This document shows, piece by piece, positions 21,974 to 36,600 of a DNA stretch of 64,000 nt. The stretch's first letter is position 1; each line of letters begins with the position of its first letter. A model generated the notes under the pieces. That model was given only the letters and a program-made list of their open reading frames with translations. It searched no databases and was not told the origin of the DNA. The stretch spans positions 22,589,060 to 22,653,059 of the forward strand of contig NC_030853.1 of NCBI RefSeq assembly GCF_000208745.1, given 5' to 3'. The DNA comes from Theobroma cacao. Lineage: Eukaryota > Streptophyta > Magnoliopsida > Malvales > Malvaceae. A program made the translations under genes and the position numbers.

Positions 21974-23217
21974 GTCGATTGACAAAAGGCATTAAGCCCA
22001 CTTGGCAGATATCGAATCATTAAAGATGATGGCAGTGGAATAACGTAAGTAGTGGGGAGGAATTCTACGCCTACATCCATAGAGATACCATTTTCTTGTG
22101 GAAATTTTTAGCTAGGAACCAAGGAAAAATGGCATCTTATGAGGAAATTTATATTCATCTCCTGTCACTTTTGCCCGACTAGCAAGTCCTTGTCTGCCGC
22201 GTGCGGTTCCACCGAATTATGTAAAGAGTATTCTTGGTTGACTTGGTCTACTATCTCTTTTAGCCAATTCACAAAAGCCAAGGTGAAGAAGCAAGCTTCA
22301 TCAAGTGGCTGGGGAAGGAAATGGGCATAGATTTAGTATTTCGATAGAACCAAATGGACGCTGCCGCCCCCTCTCTTCCTTGACTACACAGGTCTCTTCA
22401 CTAATAATCAGTAAACTAAAGATTGAATGTTTTTGATTTGAAGATTATTTCAAAGTTGATCTAATCCCCGGCCCCGGCCTCTATGATATCTCTGCTAATT
22501 AAGCAAAGAAGCCAATAATGTGGGGAGATTTGCAATGATCAAACCTCATTTCCAACGCTAGAAGCAAAAGGATTTAGTGCATATTCTTGCCATTTGTACT
22601 AATCAAACACAAAGGAATTGATTAAACTTGGGAGGAGGAGGCAAAGAAAAATTGTGTGCTGATAGATTAGAAGTTATTCTAAGAAATTGACGGATAAAAG
22701 AATGCACACTCTAACACTCAAGTATTTAATTCATTAATTAGTATATAATTTTCTGTTTAAATAATAAAATTTGAATCTCTTTTTTTAAATCTAGAAAAAA
22801 AAATCACATATACTTTAGAAATAAAGGAATTGAAGAGGTCAAAAAGATAATATAGGATATTGATAGTCACAAACTAAGCAGGTCTCCATTTGGAGGCGGT
22901 GGCCTTGAAAGCGATATGAAAGAGCGAGGAATATGTGTAGCTGCAACACAACAACAACTTCTGATTTGAAAGGAAAGCACGGATATGGACTTTGATGGAG
23001 TTTGTTTGAGCTGCTAGCTAAGTATACTTCTCCTCAACTCCTAGCCCGTCACGTAAGCCCACAAATTTATTGGATGGATTAAAATTCCCTTTTTTCAAAA
23101 GGATCCATGATCACTTATTGTCCTAGTCAATGAAGTGTTTAAAGGTGCAAAATGAAGGGGCAAAGGGGGCCAAGGAACGAAAGAAGTGATAGCAGATTAG
23201 ATAATTCACTTTTACCT
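21974..23217. other. Intergenic stretch, no gene seen
   Basis: Mixed sequence upstream of the acid phosphatase gene. The short open frame at 22139-22330 has no recognisable protein features. Promoter elements of the phosphatase gene probably lie in its left part. Confidence 0.5.
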
Positions 23218-23220
23218 TAA

Positions 23221-24434
23221 CTGCACGTTTGGTACAGGGAATAGCTAAGCTATTCCCTGTCTATTCCCAAGGGAATAGACTACCTCCGTTTGGTATGGTA
23301 ATATCACAAAGAATAGCTATTACTTAGTAATAGCTATTCTCTCAAAAGGGGTAAAACTCAGGCTTAGTTAAACCCGAGGCTCCCCATGGTTTTTGCTATT
23401 CCGTGACCATGGGAATAGCTTTGAATTATGATATGACTAAAATGCCCTTTACTGTTTATAAATATTACAACCCTAGACCTATATATATATTTTTTTTCTC
23501 ATTTTCTCTTTTTCTTTCTCTCTCTTCCCCCCATTCTTTCCTCTCTTATTCTCTCTCTAAGTGGCATCAACGCCGGAGATGATGTTAGCGGCGGCGGCGA
23601 CGGCGACTGCGACGGAAGCGGCTGTGACGGCGATTTTATGACCGAATATGGTCGGACCAGGTTACGCCGGAGATTTGGCCAGATCTAGCGCTCAACGGCC
23701 AGATCTGGCAGCGGGAAGCACCGGATCTGGTGCTTTCCGACCAGATCCCACGGTTGGATCTGGCACTCCACGGCCAGATCCAGCCGTTGGGAAGCATCGA
23801 TCTGGTGTCGTAGTGGCCAGATCCGGCCACATGGTGTGCCAGATCGACGTTTTGTTACACCAGTCGTCTTTCCGGCGACCGGCTCATGAAAAAAAAAAAA
23901 AAAAAAGGGAAAAATAAAAAAAAAAATTATTTATAAAATTTAAAATATTAATATTATATATATAATTTAAACATTATTAATATTAATATGATTAAAATAT
24001 TAAATATTAATATTTAACCTGATGTCGAAATCAGTCATGAAGAGGGATCATATGGTTGATCCAAGTAGGAGAGAAGAAGTACGAATGAATTTTTGCAGAT
24101 AAATGGTGTAANTAAAATATTATTAATTATTTTATATTTAAATTTTAATTATTAATATTTTAATTAATTATAAAATTATTAATATTAAAAATAAAATAAA
24201 AATAATTAAATATAATAAAGGGTATTTTTGTCTTTTTATTTTCTATTCCTTTCCTATTCTAAAGCTATTGTTACCATCCAAACACTGTAATAAGTCATAA
24301 TAATTATTCCTACTCTATTCCATTCATCATACCAAACTATATAATACTTATTCTATTCTATTCCCACCTCATTCTATTCCCACGTAATAACTATTCTATT
24401 CTATTTCTCTCTATTCCGCGAACCAAACGTGTCA
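23221..24434. mobile_element. Non-autonomous PIF/Harbinger-like DNA transposon
   Basis: Imperfect terminal inverted repeats: left CTGCACGTTTGGTACAGGGA, right (reverse complement) TGACACGTTTGGTTCGCGGA, both followed by ATAG. A TAA precedes the left end (23218-23220) and follows the right end (24435-24437), fitting the 3-bp target duplication of this superfamily. The subterminal part has a perfect 11-bp inverted repeat with one-base spacer (AGGGAATAGCT/AGCTATTCCCT). The middle (23570-23880) is GC-rich with repeated CCAGATC words, the rest is AT-rich. No transposase is present. An N is at 24112. Confidence 0.75.
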
Positions 24435-24437
24435 TAA

Positions 24438-27400
24438 AAGTTTTAGCACGTGCATATATATATAGTGTTAAATATATATAATCTAAAATCAATATAAAAT
24501 CACAATATAATTTTTAAAATTTAACTTATATAAAATTACAGATATATTTTAGTTCTTAAATCGTGGACAAGTAAATGAATAAGAAGGAATAAACACAAGA
24601 ACAACAAGTAACATGATAAAATTGAACTCTAATTTTGTATCAATATTTAATTTAGGATCAATTAAGAATTTTTGGAGAGTTCTAATTAATTTGAACCCAA
24701 AGTTAAGGGATAAATTAAAAAATTACATGAAACTCACAATTGCCTATAATAATTATACATGCATGATAAATATTACTCTTGTGATCAAATTAACAATATA
24801 ACAAGCATTATTAATTCTTCCATATATGCAAGACTCTGGTGCGCATTATGAATGTATAGTTTGAGTTAGGCAATCATTATATAGAAATAATACATGAAGG
24901 TATAACAGAAACTAGGTTATCTTTTAACTACCATGACAAAGCCGTTGTTAAATACAAAAACAAATAAAAAGAATTAAAATATCAAGATAATCGATCTGTA
25001 ATATTATCTTTTAACATTCATTCATAAAATACGAATAATTTTTTTTCATTTAAGAGAAATAAGATTGGAATTTCGTTTTTCAAGCAAGAAGAAGGTGCGT
25101 ACATCTACTAATTAAGTTAAATGTTTAAGTATAAAACAGAATAATTAAGTTGAGACTAATTGAGAGAAAACTGGAAATGGACCCCGGCCGTCTGACCCAA
25201 AAAGAAATAATGCAAATGAATCACCTTGCAAACATTTGGCTTGAGAAAAGAAGGACGGCAGTTAGAATAAGGGAGACGTAATCCAAGACCGGGTGGCAGA
25301 GAGCTAGCAACGTTGTTATGTAGCGAAGAAGAAGCAAACAATAGACGAGCAGCAAGCAAAATTCAGGAGGGTATATATAGAGAGAATAGATGACCTTAAA
25401 ATCAGGCACTAAACCGGATAAAACCTACTACTGCTCCTCCTCCTCCTTGGGCAGCAAAAATGTGGGTGCGGGTGTCGTCAGAGAGCACAAAAATGGTTGT
25501 CGATGTGGCATGGAAGAGAACTGGCCCATTGAATTTCGATGATGATGATCAAAGTGATCAACGAAACCAACCGCCGGGGTCTGCATTGCGGGGAAGCTAG
25601 GTTAATTAACCCCAAAAGTGGGGTTGGAGTCAGAGCCCATCCACTTCAACAAAAGTGGAGGCACAACCGTTACTGTCTCAATTTGCCTTAATAGTGAATT
25701 ATACAAATATAATCCCCAATTCCTTTTTCTTTTTTCTTTTTTTTTTTGGTTAATTTTCCGTTGAGCATTTAATTAGCTTGGCATTTGCCGTGCATGAGTT
25801 TGCCGTTTCTGTCTCCTTCCATCTTAATTGAGTGCATCTGTAATTATATATTCCACATCAACAATGTGCCGACCAATCCATGGTCGGTGTACCACTGTTT
25901 AAAGAATTAATGATAATAATTAGTTAATTACAATAATAAGGTTCTAGTTCGGTGTACCAAAGTTTAATTTTGATTTTTCTGTTTAAGAGTTGAAAACTAG
26001 TAATAGATTCAATGTAACTTTAAAATGAATTTATATAGATAATATAGGACTCTAATAGATTTGAAAATAACATCATGAAATCTTCCGAAAAGCAATATTA
26101 ATACCGCTATCATCAATGTCCTTCCAACATTCCATTTTCCCACCACCATTACAGGCGCAATCCACTACTGCCAATTCTCCTTTATATATATAGAATTCAT
26201 TGGTTTCAAGTCCATCCAATTAGAGGTTAGTCAGCATGTATCTGTTTTCTTTTGTCTTTTTTCTTTTTAATTTATATTCACTTTGCAGTCAAACCATATG
26301 TTAAATTACCATAGAAGAGCAAAAACAAATGTGCTTGATTCAAATTAAAAATATAAATGACATGTTCAATTAATTTGGTCAGCACTTCCATGAGTGGTAT
26401 TCTTTCTGAAATTTTTCTACTGTTTGGGAATTAGGTGGAGTGGAAATCTGTGAAATTTCATGAACCAGGATGAGGCAACATTAGCCAATGAGATAGAGAA
26501 GTTATTATCCATGTAAAGTTCATTGGATTGGTTGGACAGTTAGTAGATACACAATTACGTTAAACATATGTGGAACACACGCAATAAGAGATCTACAAAA
26601 CAGATAAAAAGTAGAAGAAGAAGTAGTAGTAAATCAGCAGATCATCAGCAAGCAAAGGGTCAGAATTTATTAAGTCAACCGGGCCTATTGGGATGATTTG
26701 TTATGATAGTGGAAGATGAGATGAGAGAAGGCTTTGACATTTATCCAGTTTGATCATTGAAACCCACATGGCCAAAATAATAGTATTATCTTTCAGTTTC
26801 AGATGACAAAAGACGGTGCCTCCAACAAGTCAGAGATGATTTGTTAGTCTCCCATTATCAGCCACCCAACCCACCTCCTTCCATTATACGGGAATGAGAG
26901 AGTGACTTCTTTCTTTATGTCAACTAGGGAATATCGAATACCCTCCATGTTCCAACAAACATATTGCCTCAGCCGATTCTCTACCAATTAATTCCTCACT
27001 AAATGTTTGTGGTTCCAACCTGTGTATGTCTATTGGCCGGGCTCTCCTTTTTACCTAAAAATAAATAAATAAATATTGATCTGGCTGGCTCTGAGTTCCC
27101 CCTCTGGTCAACAATATTGTTGTAAATAAACTATACTAAGTTAAGCACGTGTAGAATTGTCAATTGTGTAATGGAATCAGGGAAGGAGTGAATTTCTTCT
27201 TCACCTTTTTCTATCACAAATGCCACACCATCAACAACCAGGCTAGCCTGCTCTGGAATTTTATTGGTTCTATGACTATTCTCAGGTTGGAATGAACACC
27301 TGTTGGGCAAATTATTTCTCAAGTTTTGTCCACCGAAAGCAGTAGGAATGCGGGGGGTGGGGGTGCGGGGGCAAAAGCCAAAGCCCATGTTAGTGGGACA

Positions 27401-28147
27401 CTGCCGAAATCCATTTCTTCCAACAGTAAAAAACAACATCTCAATGAATGTGGGCTAGCGCTTGGCTAGCTCATGGACCTCTTTTCTTGTTCTTGTTCTT
27501 CTTTTTCTTTTCATTTAAACTTGAAGTCTTGTGATAAAATCTAAATTCCAAGATTTTTTTTCCGAACATCCCCACCCCCCAAGCACATGGAGCTCACATT
27601 TGGCTAATTGTCTTTTATGTTTTAATCTTTTTTCAAGAAATAGGGTGGGGTTGTTTGAGCTCGATTGCTGCCTAGCTTGAAAGTATTCACTCGACACGAG
27701 ACGTAGATATGCAAAAATCTTCTCTGGTATTGGCAGGCACATGAAAAAGCTGGACGAAACACATGAAGGTGCAAATGATGGGATGGTTATTAATTATTAC
27801 CAATTTTATCATTCCCGACTTGCTTTCTTTGGGACACATAGACAGAGCACAACTCATCTTTCCACTAAAGAATTTGACAAAGAGTTGGAACTTAATTTGT
27901 GTTGCTTTGCTTCTAAGAGATCACCCATCTGGTAGTTTATCATATATATATATATATATAACATAGTCCAGGTCGAGGTTGGTTTCCTAATCTAATTTTT
28001 TACCTCAATAAAAGCCCAACCTGCAGTAGTCTTCAACAAATTTTGACATGAAGAGTTAGCTGCATCCACATAAAGCAAGATCACCCGGCCATATTAATTC
28101 TAGTTAGTAATTGGAAATGATGTTGCCAATTAAACTTGATAATTTTG
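24438..28147. other. Intergenic stretch, no supported gene
   Basis: AT-rich sequence with a (TA)n run at 27942-27961. A TATA-like site at 25371-25380 points left. The 102-codon minus-strand open frame at 27131-27439 has no recognisable domain or splice context. I see nothing else I can name. Confidence 0.5.
25371..25380 (-). promoter_or_regulatory. Possible TATA box of an unidentified short transcript
   Basis: Minus strand CTATATATAC, followed by a pyrimidine-rich stretch and, about 150 bases on, GCCAAATGTTTGCAAG with a GTGATT donor-like word. No known protein or microRNA was recognised downstream. Confidence 0.25.
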
Positions 28148-28790
28148 AACACGACACGAGAAGGTACGGGTTAAACAAGTTTTGAGTTTAGTTTTAACGT
28201 GTTTTGTGTCTAATCGTATCTGATACGAAAATTTTCGTGTCTTAACTTGTCAGACACGTCAAACACGTTTAAACACGTTCACTTAATTGTGTTATCATGT
28301 TTAATCTTGTTATCATGTTTAAACGTGTATACGTGACACATTTATTAACCTATTAAAAATTAATAGTTAAAAATTATTTTAATCTTATATAAATAATTAT
28401 TTTAATAATTTTTTTTTTAATTTTATAAAGGGTATAATGTAATTATACATGCGCAATCGTAATTTTTAATTTTTGATGATTATTAGATGTTATTATTATT
28501 TTTGTTTAGTTATAATTACTTTTATAGTTATAGATTTTAAATTTAAATAATAAAATTATATTTAATTGTAAATATTTTTATTTAAACGTGTTAAACGTGT
28601 TATTAATGGTGTCATGTCGTATATTGACACGTTTAATAAATGTATTAATCGTGTCGTATCGTATTATATGTGTATTAAATATATACATATATATATATAT
28701 ATATTTTAAATTTAAGACATGAATGTTAAACATGTCGTGTTCGTGTTTAGCCTTAATATATTTTGTGTCTAATACGTTAACATGAATTGT
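28148..28790. mobile_element. Possible degenerate DNA transposon rich in ACACG words
   Basis: The left part has AACACGACACGAGAAGG and repeated AAACACGTT; the right part has the opposite strand form (CATGTCGTGTTCGTGTTTAG). The two ends are roughly inverted around an AT-rich core with a (TA)n run at about 28681-28704. Precise ends and a target duplication could not be fixed. Confidence 0.35.
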
Positions 28791-31700
28791 CAGATCTATT
28801 GCCAATGACACCCGACTCCAATACTTTCATGGGGGAACTCATTTGCAGTAAAATTCCAGGATATATCCATGTTAGGTTGCTTTCTCGATCTAAATTTGCG
28901 AGCAATAATTGATGGCACATGTGAGTTCTGAATCATTTTACCGCTTTATAAGCTCCAGACGGTGACTTTACCAGCCACCAGTTGTCCCATCTCTATACAT
29001 GCCTCTCTCCAGTCTTTGGCTACTTCTGCTTCTAATTGCTACACTAACCTATTGCATAGTTGGTGAAGAAATAGAAAAGGAGCGTAATTAGTAAGAAATA
29101 TGGATAAAAAGGGAGTCAAATGGCCTTGCCTCTAACGCCAACAATTCCTTTTAAGCATGTTCTAATTGTGATGCCTCTTCAGAGCTATACAACATAACAT
29201 ATGGACATAATTAATTAATTATGTCAAAATCGTTGAAACAAACGAATATACGTAATTGATTACTTTTTTTAATTTATAAGATTTTTACATGGCATAATAC
29301 AATAAACATATAGACACAATTAATCAATTTAACTATGAATAATAAATTATTTTATAAATTTTAGATATTAACAAATAGATTTAAAGGGATTAGATCTCTT
29401 TAAGTTATGTTTGTTAATGCATGTTAATTTAACATATCTAAACAAGACATATACAAATTAGACAGATTAATTCATATATTATATAAAAGTTTTTGTTTAT
29501 CGATACAAGTATAATATCAATATGATTATATAAAACTCAAAGTTATTTAATTTAACGTCGTGTTTGTATTGTGTCATCAAATGTTATTTAAAATTATCTA
29601 TTTTACTTAATTCAAGTAACAAATGTGGAATAAAATTTAAATAAAGATCTTATCTTACTTGTTAATGTTTTCTTAATTGTAGAAGAATTAAATAAAGTGT
29701 GGAAGGGATTTAAATTGTAGAAGAATTTTCCTAATTCGTCGATGATATGGGGAGAATAGTGATAAATTGCTTGGGACCCAAGCGGAAAGAATAGTTTTTA
29801 GTCAAAAAAAAATTATGGAAATGAAGGAAGCATTAAATGATAGACAAAGCACAGGTCAAGAACATCGGCTCGTAGGTGGCTTTTACAATTCATTGGAGGG
29901 TGGCAGCGTCGGACAGGGATTGTTTTGCTCGATGAAAGTTTAGAAGAGTTTGGTGGGCTTTAGTATGATGGCCCATACAGTGTTTGCGTACCCATCATTT
30001 TCTGAAATATATGGTCCATCCAACCTTCTTTAATTTAACTGCAACCATGCAGGGGGCTCCCCCGCCATGGCCCTCCACGATATTTCAGGAGACGTGCACC
30101 GGATTTGTTTTGTCCACTCCAAGGACTGTCACGTCTTGCCTCATATGTTAATGCCTTTCGATATATGAAATTCATATATAAAGCTCACGTAAACCATATA
30201 TATTTGGAATGATCAAATCACTGGCATTAAATAATATATATGTTAATTTGAATTTAATGACTGAATCAACTGTCACCAATAAACAATCAAATATAAATTT
30301 ACATATATATGTATATATATAAAAAGGTAAATAAACACTCAAATATTTAATTTATTGATTAGTGTATAATTTTTTATTTAAAAAATAGAGTCTAAATTTT
30401 TTTTAATTATATATATGTATATATATATATATAAAGTAAATGGGGTAAATCTCATGCACATGCATCAATATGCAAAGTGCACCATGGTGTAAATCCCACC
30501 ATCCCATGCAACATGCTTATATAGTGTACCCCTTAGATTGTCCTTAAAACATGTCTTTTTCAGATAATTGCAATTTTAAAAAACGGATAAAAAAAACACA
30601 CGGTGAGCTCGTAACTAATTAATGTTAGCATGTCGTTATCGTGTAGTGCTAAAGTAAGGTTGTAATTTTGTAATGACTTACCGTGTAATTTTAAGATAAA
30701 GATAATTAATATAATATGATTAATTAATCATGTTAAAAAATTTATACACAAATATGAATTATTTATAACACAAATATCACGAAATAACATAATTAACATG
30801 TTTAACTAATAAAGCTTGTATATAATACACTATAATTAGCCTATCTAGAAATAATGCAAATACTATATTTAAATATGATTAACTTATTTAAATACAGTTC
30901 TTCCAATAAAACTTATTTAAATACAGATAACGAGTTACTTTACATGTTTTTAATATCTTAATAAATGAACTTAAACAAATTATATACATCAAGTTAAGTG
31001 GATTAACATATTAATATGATTAATTAAATATGTATAAATAGATTACATCCGATGGGTCAACCCTGTATAAAAAATCATGAACATTTCCATATCATGCAAA
31101 GTTGAGATAAGCAAAGATTATATAAAATCTAAACCCACTTAATTTCATGCCATATTAAATGTTAATTAATTGTGTAAAAAATAATCAGTACTTACATAAA
31201 GTCAGTCTTCCATGACACGCTCCCCTCCCCCGACCCTCTCCGCCTGACTAGCCTTTCCTAAACCTTTCCTTCTTTCTCTTTTTTTTCTAATTTTTTTCCA
31301 ACTAGTCATGCTTATCATGAATTTTTTTTTTTGGATTAAAGGTTGAAAAGATTTTATCATGTAGTCCTCATTAGCAATATATGAGTAAACGTGTAACATG
31401 AGAAAAATATTAAAATAAATTAAACTTTCCAATATATTGGAAATGCTTTTTGAAGTAACACTAATTATACATCAACATGATGTGATTTATCTAACCTTAT
31501 TTAAACAATCGTACCTTTTAGGAAACATGAATCGTGTCTACGCCATTGAACCTTTCATCTAAGTCAAGAAAAGCATTAATTTTGTCAATTAATACGCAAT
31601 CGAACGAACCCTACACAAGTCATAAATCCAAACAACTTTTGCCCCTCTGTTTTTTTTTTTCTTTGAATAATGTGAGATTTGTTAATAGAGTAGCTCCCAT

Positions 31701-33155
31701 TTCAAGATTAAGTGGGACTTACCATAATGTTTAAATTGCTTTTATGTTTGTTCTGACTCAATAATTCCCAGAGAGAGATTATGAGGCTAACAGCAGTTGC
31801 AATGTCCCTCAAAATCCTCCATAAAAGTTACTTAAAAAACAAGATTCCAAATTTTCAAAATTTAATGTTAGGAATATACTCTATAGGATAGATATATCCT
31901 ACGTATACCTCACGTTTCAAATACTTTATAATTAAAGAAGTTCTTAAATTATTAAAAAAAATAAAATTTTTATTTTTTTATTATATTCAATTAAATCTTA
32001 TAATTTTATTTTAAATTAAATAATTTCTTAAAAGTCAAATGACATCTTTAATTTTTATACTCATGTAATGATGATATAAAGTTGATCCGAAAGGTGAAAT
32101 TATCATATGACTATATAACTATGTCACATAACATAACAAAATGATAGATGTTATTTAATTAGTTAACTATTACTTATAAAAATATATTTTATTTAAAATA
32201 AAAATATAAAATTTGGATTGAACGTAATAAAATAATAAAATTTATTTAAATTTTTTAAATAATTTAAAATTTTGCTTAAAAAAAGATTAAGAAATTTTTT
32301 AAAATATTATGCAAATTTTTTTTTGGAGAAAACAAAGCATGATATGGTTGAGTATAAATGCATCTTCGTTACACTCATTTAATTTTGATTGGGGGTGTAG
32401 AATAAATCAAATATTATAGCAACACTTTATATATATATATATATATAAATAAAACATTATAGTAACACATAATACGTGCATAAGGGGGAATAAGATGGAA
32501 CAGCTGCCACGTAGTAAAAACAAAAAAACAAAACCACAGTCCACAAAGAAGGTCATGTAACTTTTTTTGGAAAGTTAAGAAGGTAATGAAGCTGCCTACC
32601 TAACGAAACAAAGAAATTTCAAGCTCTTTATTTCTAGTAAATTCATTCTATTACTGTTAGAATTATTTGGGTTTATGTTTTTATTTTATTTCCCACGAAA
32701 CAGGTAGTTGAGGGAATTCGACTCATGATCTTTTCTAGATCACCCATCAACTCTTTTTCCTTTTTTTTTTCCCCCCTGATTTTTTACATGAAAAATAAAT
32801 AAAAAAACAATATAAAAGCAAAGCTTCTTCCACATTTGATTCATCAAAAGTCATTTTCCTTTTTTTTAGGGTGGGACCAAAATTTCAAGTACCCATCCAT
32901 CTTAACCTTCTATTTCCACAAAAATGTAAAAAAAAAAGAAAATTATATAAAATTATTTTTGTGTATTTGTTGGTGTAATTAAATAATTAATCTGAATGTT
33001 AAAGTAACTATTTGGCTTTGATTTTCTTTACCATAAATCAAAGTAAAATGTATGGTCATTTTGTTTTTTTTTTTTTTGAAAAGGATTACATGACTTCCAC
33101 GTCACCAAATAAAAAATGGAGATCTGGCATTTCTATATAATTTTGTTTTACCGCA
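28791..33155. other. Intergenic stretch, no supported gene
   Basis: Very AT-rich with several (TA)n runs (30410-30434, 32428-32447) and poly-T tracts. No open frame shows domain-like features. The right end probably contains the promoter of the Ser/Pro-rich protein gene. Confidence 0.5.
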
Positions 33156-33164
33156 CTATATATA
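33156..33164 (+). promoter_or_regulatory. Candidate TATA box of the Ser/Pro-rich protein gene
   Basis: CTATATATAG lies about 480 bases upstream of the start codon. The leader in between holds a CT repeat near 33490 and a 20-base A tract near 33535. Another AT-rich candidate is near 33362. Confidence 0.35.
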
Positions 33165-33641
33165 GAATTATTAAGGAGATATGACGGAAAGAAAAGCTGT
33201 ATTAGTGTGCCTCCCTCCGTAAACAAAAGCAGAGATCTTAAAGCTGAAGTGTGTTGTTAAGACTTAATAAGAGAAGCACTGCACAGATCTAAAGACGACT
33301 TGACTTCCCTCTCCTTTCGCTTCCCTTCCACCCTCTTTCAGCCATATGACGTAAATTATATGTTTATGTATATTTATATGTAAAAAGGAGACAGATACAG
33401 TGACAGCAGGGTGACCAACTGTCTTGCTTTCCATTGGCATTTCTCTTTTACGGTAGATCTCAAGCAGTCAAGTTGCCTCAACCTGTTTCTCTCTCTCTCT
33501 TCCTCTTTGAGGAAAGCTGCATTCTAACAAACCAAAAAAAAAAAAAAAAAAAAAGAACAGAGATAGACAGAGAGAAGAAAGATAGATGGGGTTGGGTGTG
33601 GAAACAGCAGCAGCAGCATAAGAGTGGCATGGTAATAGTTG

Positions 33642-36600
33642 ATGATGAATAGGAATCTAAGGGAATCTTTGGTGGGCGGGGGGAGGAATAATATTAATGT
33701 TTCGGCGGCGTCCCATCATCACCGCCGTGGTCAAAGTTTGACCGGAGGATTATTTCCCAGGGATTCCGACGAGAATTTGGATCTCTTCTCCAAAAACCGT
33801 CGAAGCCTCTCCGTCGCCTCCTCCGATGAATCCTCGGACGGTACAAAACAATTCAGCTATTATCTCTGAAAATTTACATTTCTTCTCTGCTAGCCCTGGG
33901 GGACGTTTCTATTCATTTCATCTTTTTGTTAAATTAATTTCATACTAGTATTAGTCTGTCGGTTACAAGCAGGCAGTTAGCTAAGCTGCTTCTCAATTCT
34001 TTTTGGAAGGAGAGAAAGATGTTTTTCGTTTGGATAGAAAATGATTGATGGTTTCAATTCTATTCGCCATGAAACTATAGCCTCAGGGGCGAAGGAACGA
34101 TGTCGTTTTAAGTCAATGAAAATCGAGCCGAATGAAATGAAAACCGCTTTAGTTTTCAAGTGTTTAAATACAAAGTCTGATGTTTGGGTTTTTGTAGTTG
34201 CAGTAAAACTGGGAAGACTATCACTTGGATCAGCGAGAGTGGGAAAGGGTGGCCTGGATGACCTACTTTCGTCTACAGATGGAGGAAAGCATGACTATGA
34301 CTGGTAAATCATTGTTAGTAGCAGTAATGATAAAATAATAATTTTCTTTTTTTGTTTCAGATTAATCACAGATTTTTCATTTCAGTTCCAAATTTAAACT
34401 AATCAATTGCCGTGCAAAACTCTTCATTCCATCGTATTCTCGTTGGATCTGTTTGGTTGCCATGATGTTCCAACTTTGAATGGGAGTTAGCTTTTACTTA
34501 TTTCGCCCCTCTATGATCAAATTGATGTTTTTTCCTTTATTTTATTTCATTTTTTGCTATTTGCTGCTTTACCTTAGAGCAACTTCTGATAAAGGATAAC
34601 AGAAGATGGGGAAGCTTTCCCAAATCTCTTGGTAAAGGCATTCAGATACCATTTAGGCGAATGTGTAGATACAGTTCAAATTTTTTTTTTTTTTCCAAAA
34701 GCAATAGTTGAATTCTCCCCTAGCTAACTCCTTTCCCTTGAAGCTATGATGTTATGGATCATAGTACTAGACACTCCCCCTTTGCCCCAATGCCTAATGT
34801 TTCTAAAGACTATCACTTTGAGGCTGGTATGTAATGCACAGAATGCAGAATACAAACATCTGAATGAACGACCTTTCTTGATGTGAATCTCTACCTTTCA
34901 TGTTGTCTTTATGCCTTTCAAGCTGTCTTTGGTTGATCTAAAAAATTGTAATTACTTACAATGTTGACTTACTCAAGTAAACAAATAACCTTTAAAAGCT
35001 AAAATTTAATTTTTATAGTGGTCAAATAACCTTTTTTGATAACTCTTATGGGTAATGAATTCCAGTGGTCACTCAATTGAGACTTGAATTTAGAATCTGT
35101 GTTTGGAAATCTTCGTTCCTCGCAATGTGTGATAACTACTTATGTCATTAGGCTTCTAACTCCTCCGGGGACTCCACTTTTTTCTTCATCTGAGGGATCC
35201 GAATCTCAGTCAACTTCACTAGCTCCAAGAAGCAATTCCAAAGTTAGATCAGTTTCAACCACGAAGACTTCAAGGGTATGCATTTCCTTCTTACTTTTAT
35301 GCTTATTTTCCCCCTAAATTTTATGTTACTGCAAGTTCTGACAATTTTTGGGATTGATGTCTCTATGGCTGCCCTCTTTTTAGTTGGCAATTGATTCTTG
35401 TTGAGTTACCCTTTGGTAAAACAAGAAAATTTCCTCCTTCCTGCTTCTGAAGACCTGTTAAGCATGATACTTGTTCACAATAACACCAGCTGGCATAGTG
35501 CAATAACAGCTTTTGAAGTTTTTTAATCTTTTTCCCTTTTGATAGTTGCTGCAGGGGGAGAGACTGAAAGGGGTGTGGGGGTGGGGGGATTTGAAATTGA
35601 AAACCTCCTTATTAAGCCGTGGCTACCATTGAGGCAATGCCTCAGCCACTTAAGTTTGCAACCATGAATGACTAATTTCTCTGTTAATCTCTCTGTTTCA
35701 GCTTTCAGTCTCACAATCTGAGAGCAATCATTCCACAAGACCCACTAGAAGCAGTTCAGTAACACGGCCTTCTCTGTCTTCTTCATATAGTACCTATTCC
35801 TCAAACAGGGGCCCATCAATTCTCAATACAAGCTCAGTTTCTGTGTCATCTTATACTAGACCTTCCTCTCCCATTACCCGCTCGAGACCTTCGACCCCAT
35901 CTGCCCGCTCAACACCATCACGAGCCTCAACTCCTTCAAAAGTCCGTCCATCTTCCACCAGCTCTTATATTGACAAAAGTCGACCATCACAAAGTTCACG
36001 ACCATCAACTCCAAGTTCTAGGCCACAAATCCCTGCAAACTTGAACTCAACAGCTGTTCGATCAAATTCTCGTCCATCAACTCCCACACGTCGGAATCCA
36101 ATACCTTCTCTATCTTCAGCAGCAGCTGGAGCTTCACCATCTGCTGGGCGCACTCTTTCAAATGGTCGCAGTGCAGCTCCAGCATCCCGACCAAGCTCCC
36201 CAGGCCCACGAGTCCGGCCCCCTCAACAGCCTGTTGTGCCCCCTGATTTTCCTCTTGACACACCACCAAACCTTAGAACAACTTTGCCAGATAGGCCAGT
36301 CTCTGCTGGTAGGTCTAGGCCTGGTGTTTCTGTCGGTATGAAGGCAAACCAAGACACTACTAGCTCGGTAAATATGCCCAGAAGACATTCATCACCAATT
36401 GTCACAAGGGGAAGACTCACTGAACCCCCTGGAAGGACTCGTGTCCATTCCAATGGGCATGCATCTGACATACATGAGTCTCGGAAGACCTCACATGTCA
36501 ATGATTCAGCTATGCGGAAACCTGTAAAGTCTTCAACAACCACTGCAGATAGCGCAGGATTTGGGAGGACTATCTCAAAAAAATCACTGGATATGGCTAT

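Noticed and set aside
22139..22330. 63-codon frame upstream of the acid phosphatase
   Set aside because: No family features and no plausible promoter or splice context.
23648..23917. 89-codon frame in the PIF/Harbinger-like element
   Set aside because: It is a by-product of the CCAGATC DNA repeats and ends in a poly-Lys run from an A tract.
27131..27439. 102-codon minus-strand frame
   Set aside because: I could not match it to any family and saw no supporting exon or promoter; kept only as intergenic remark.
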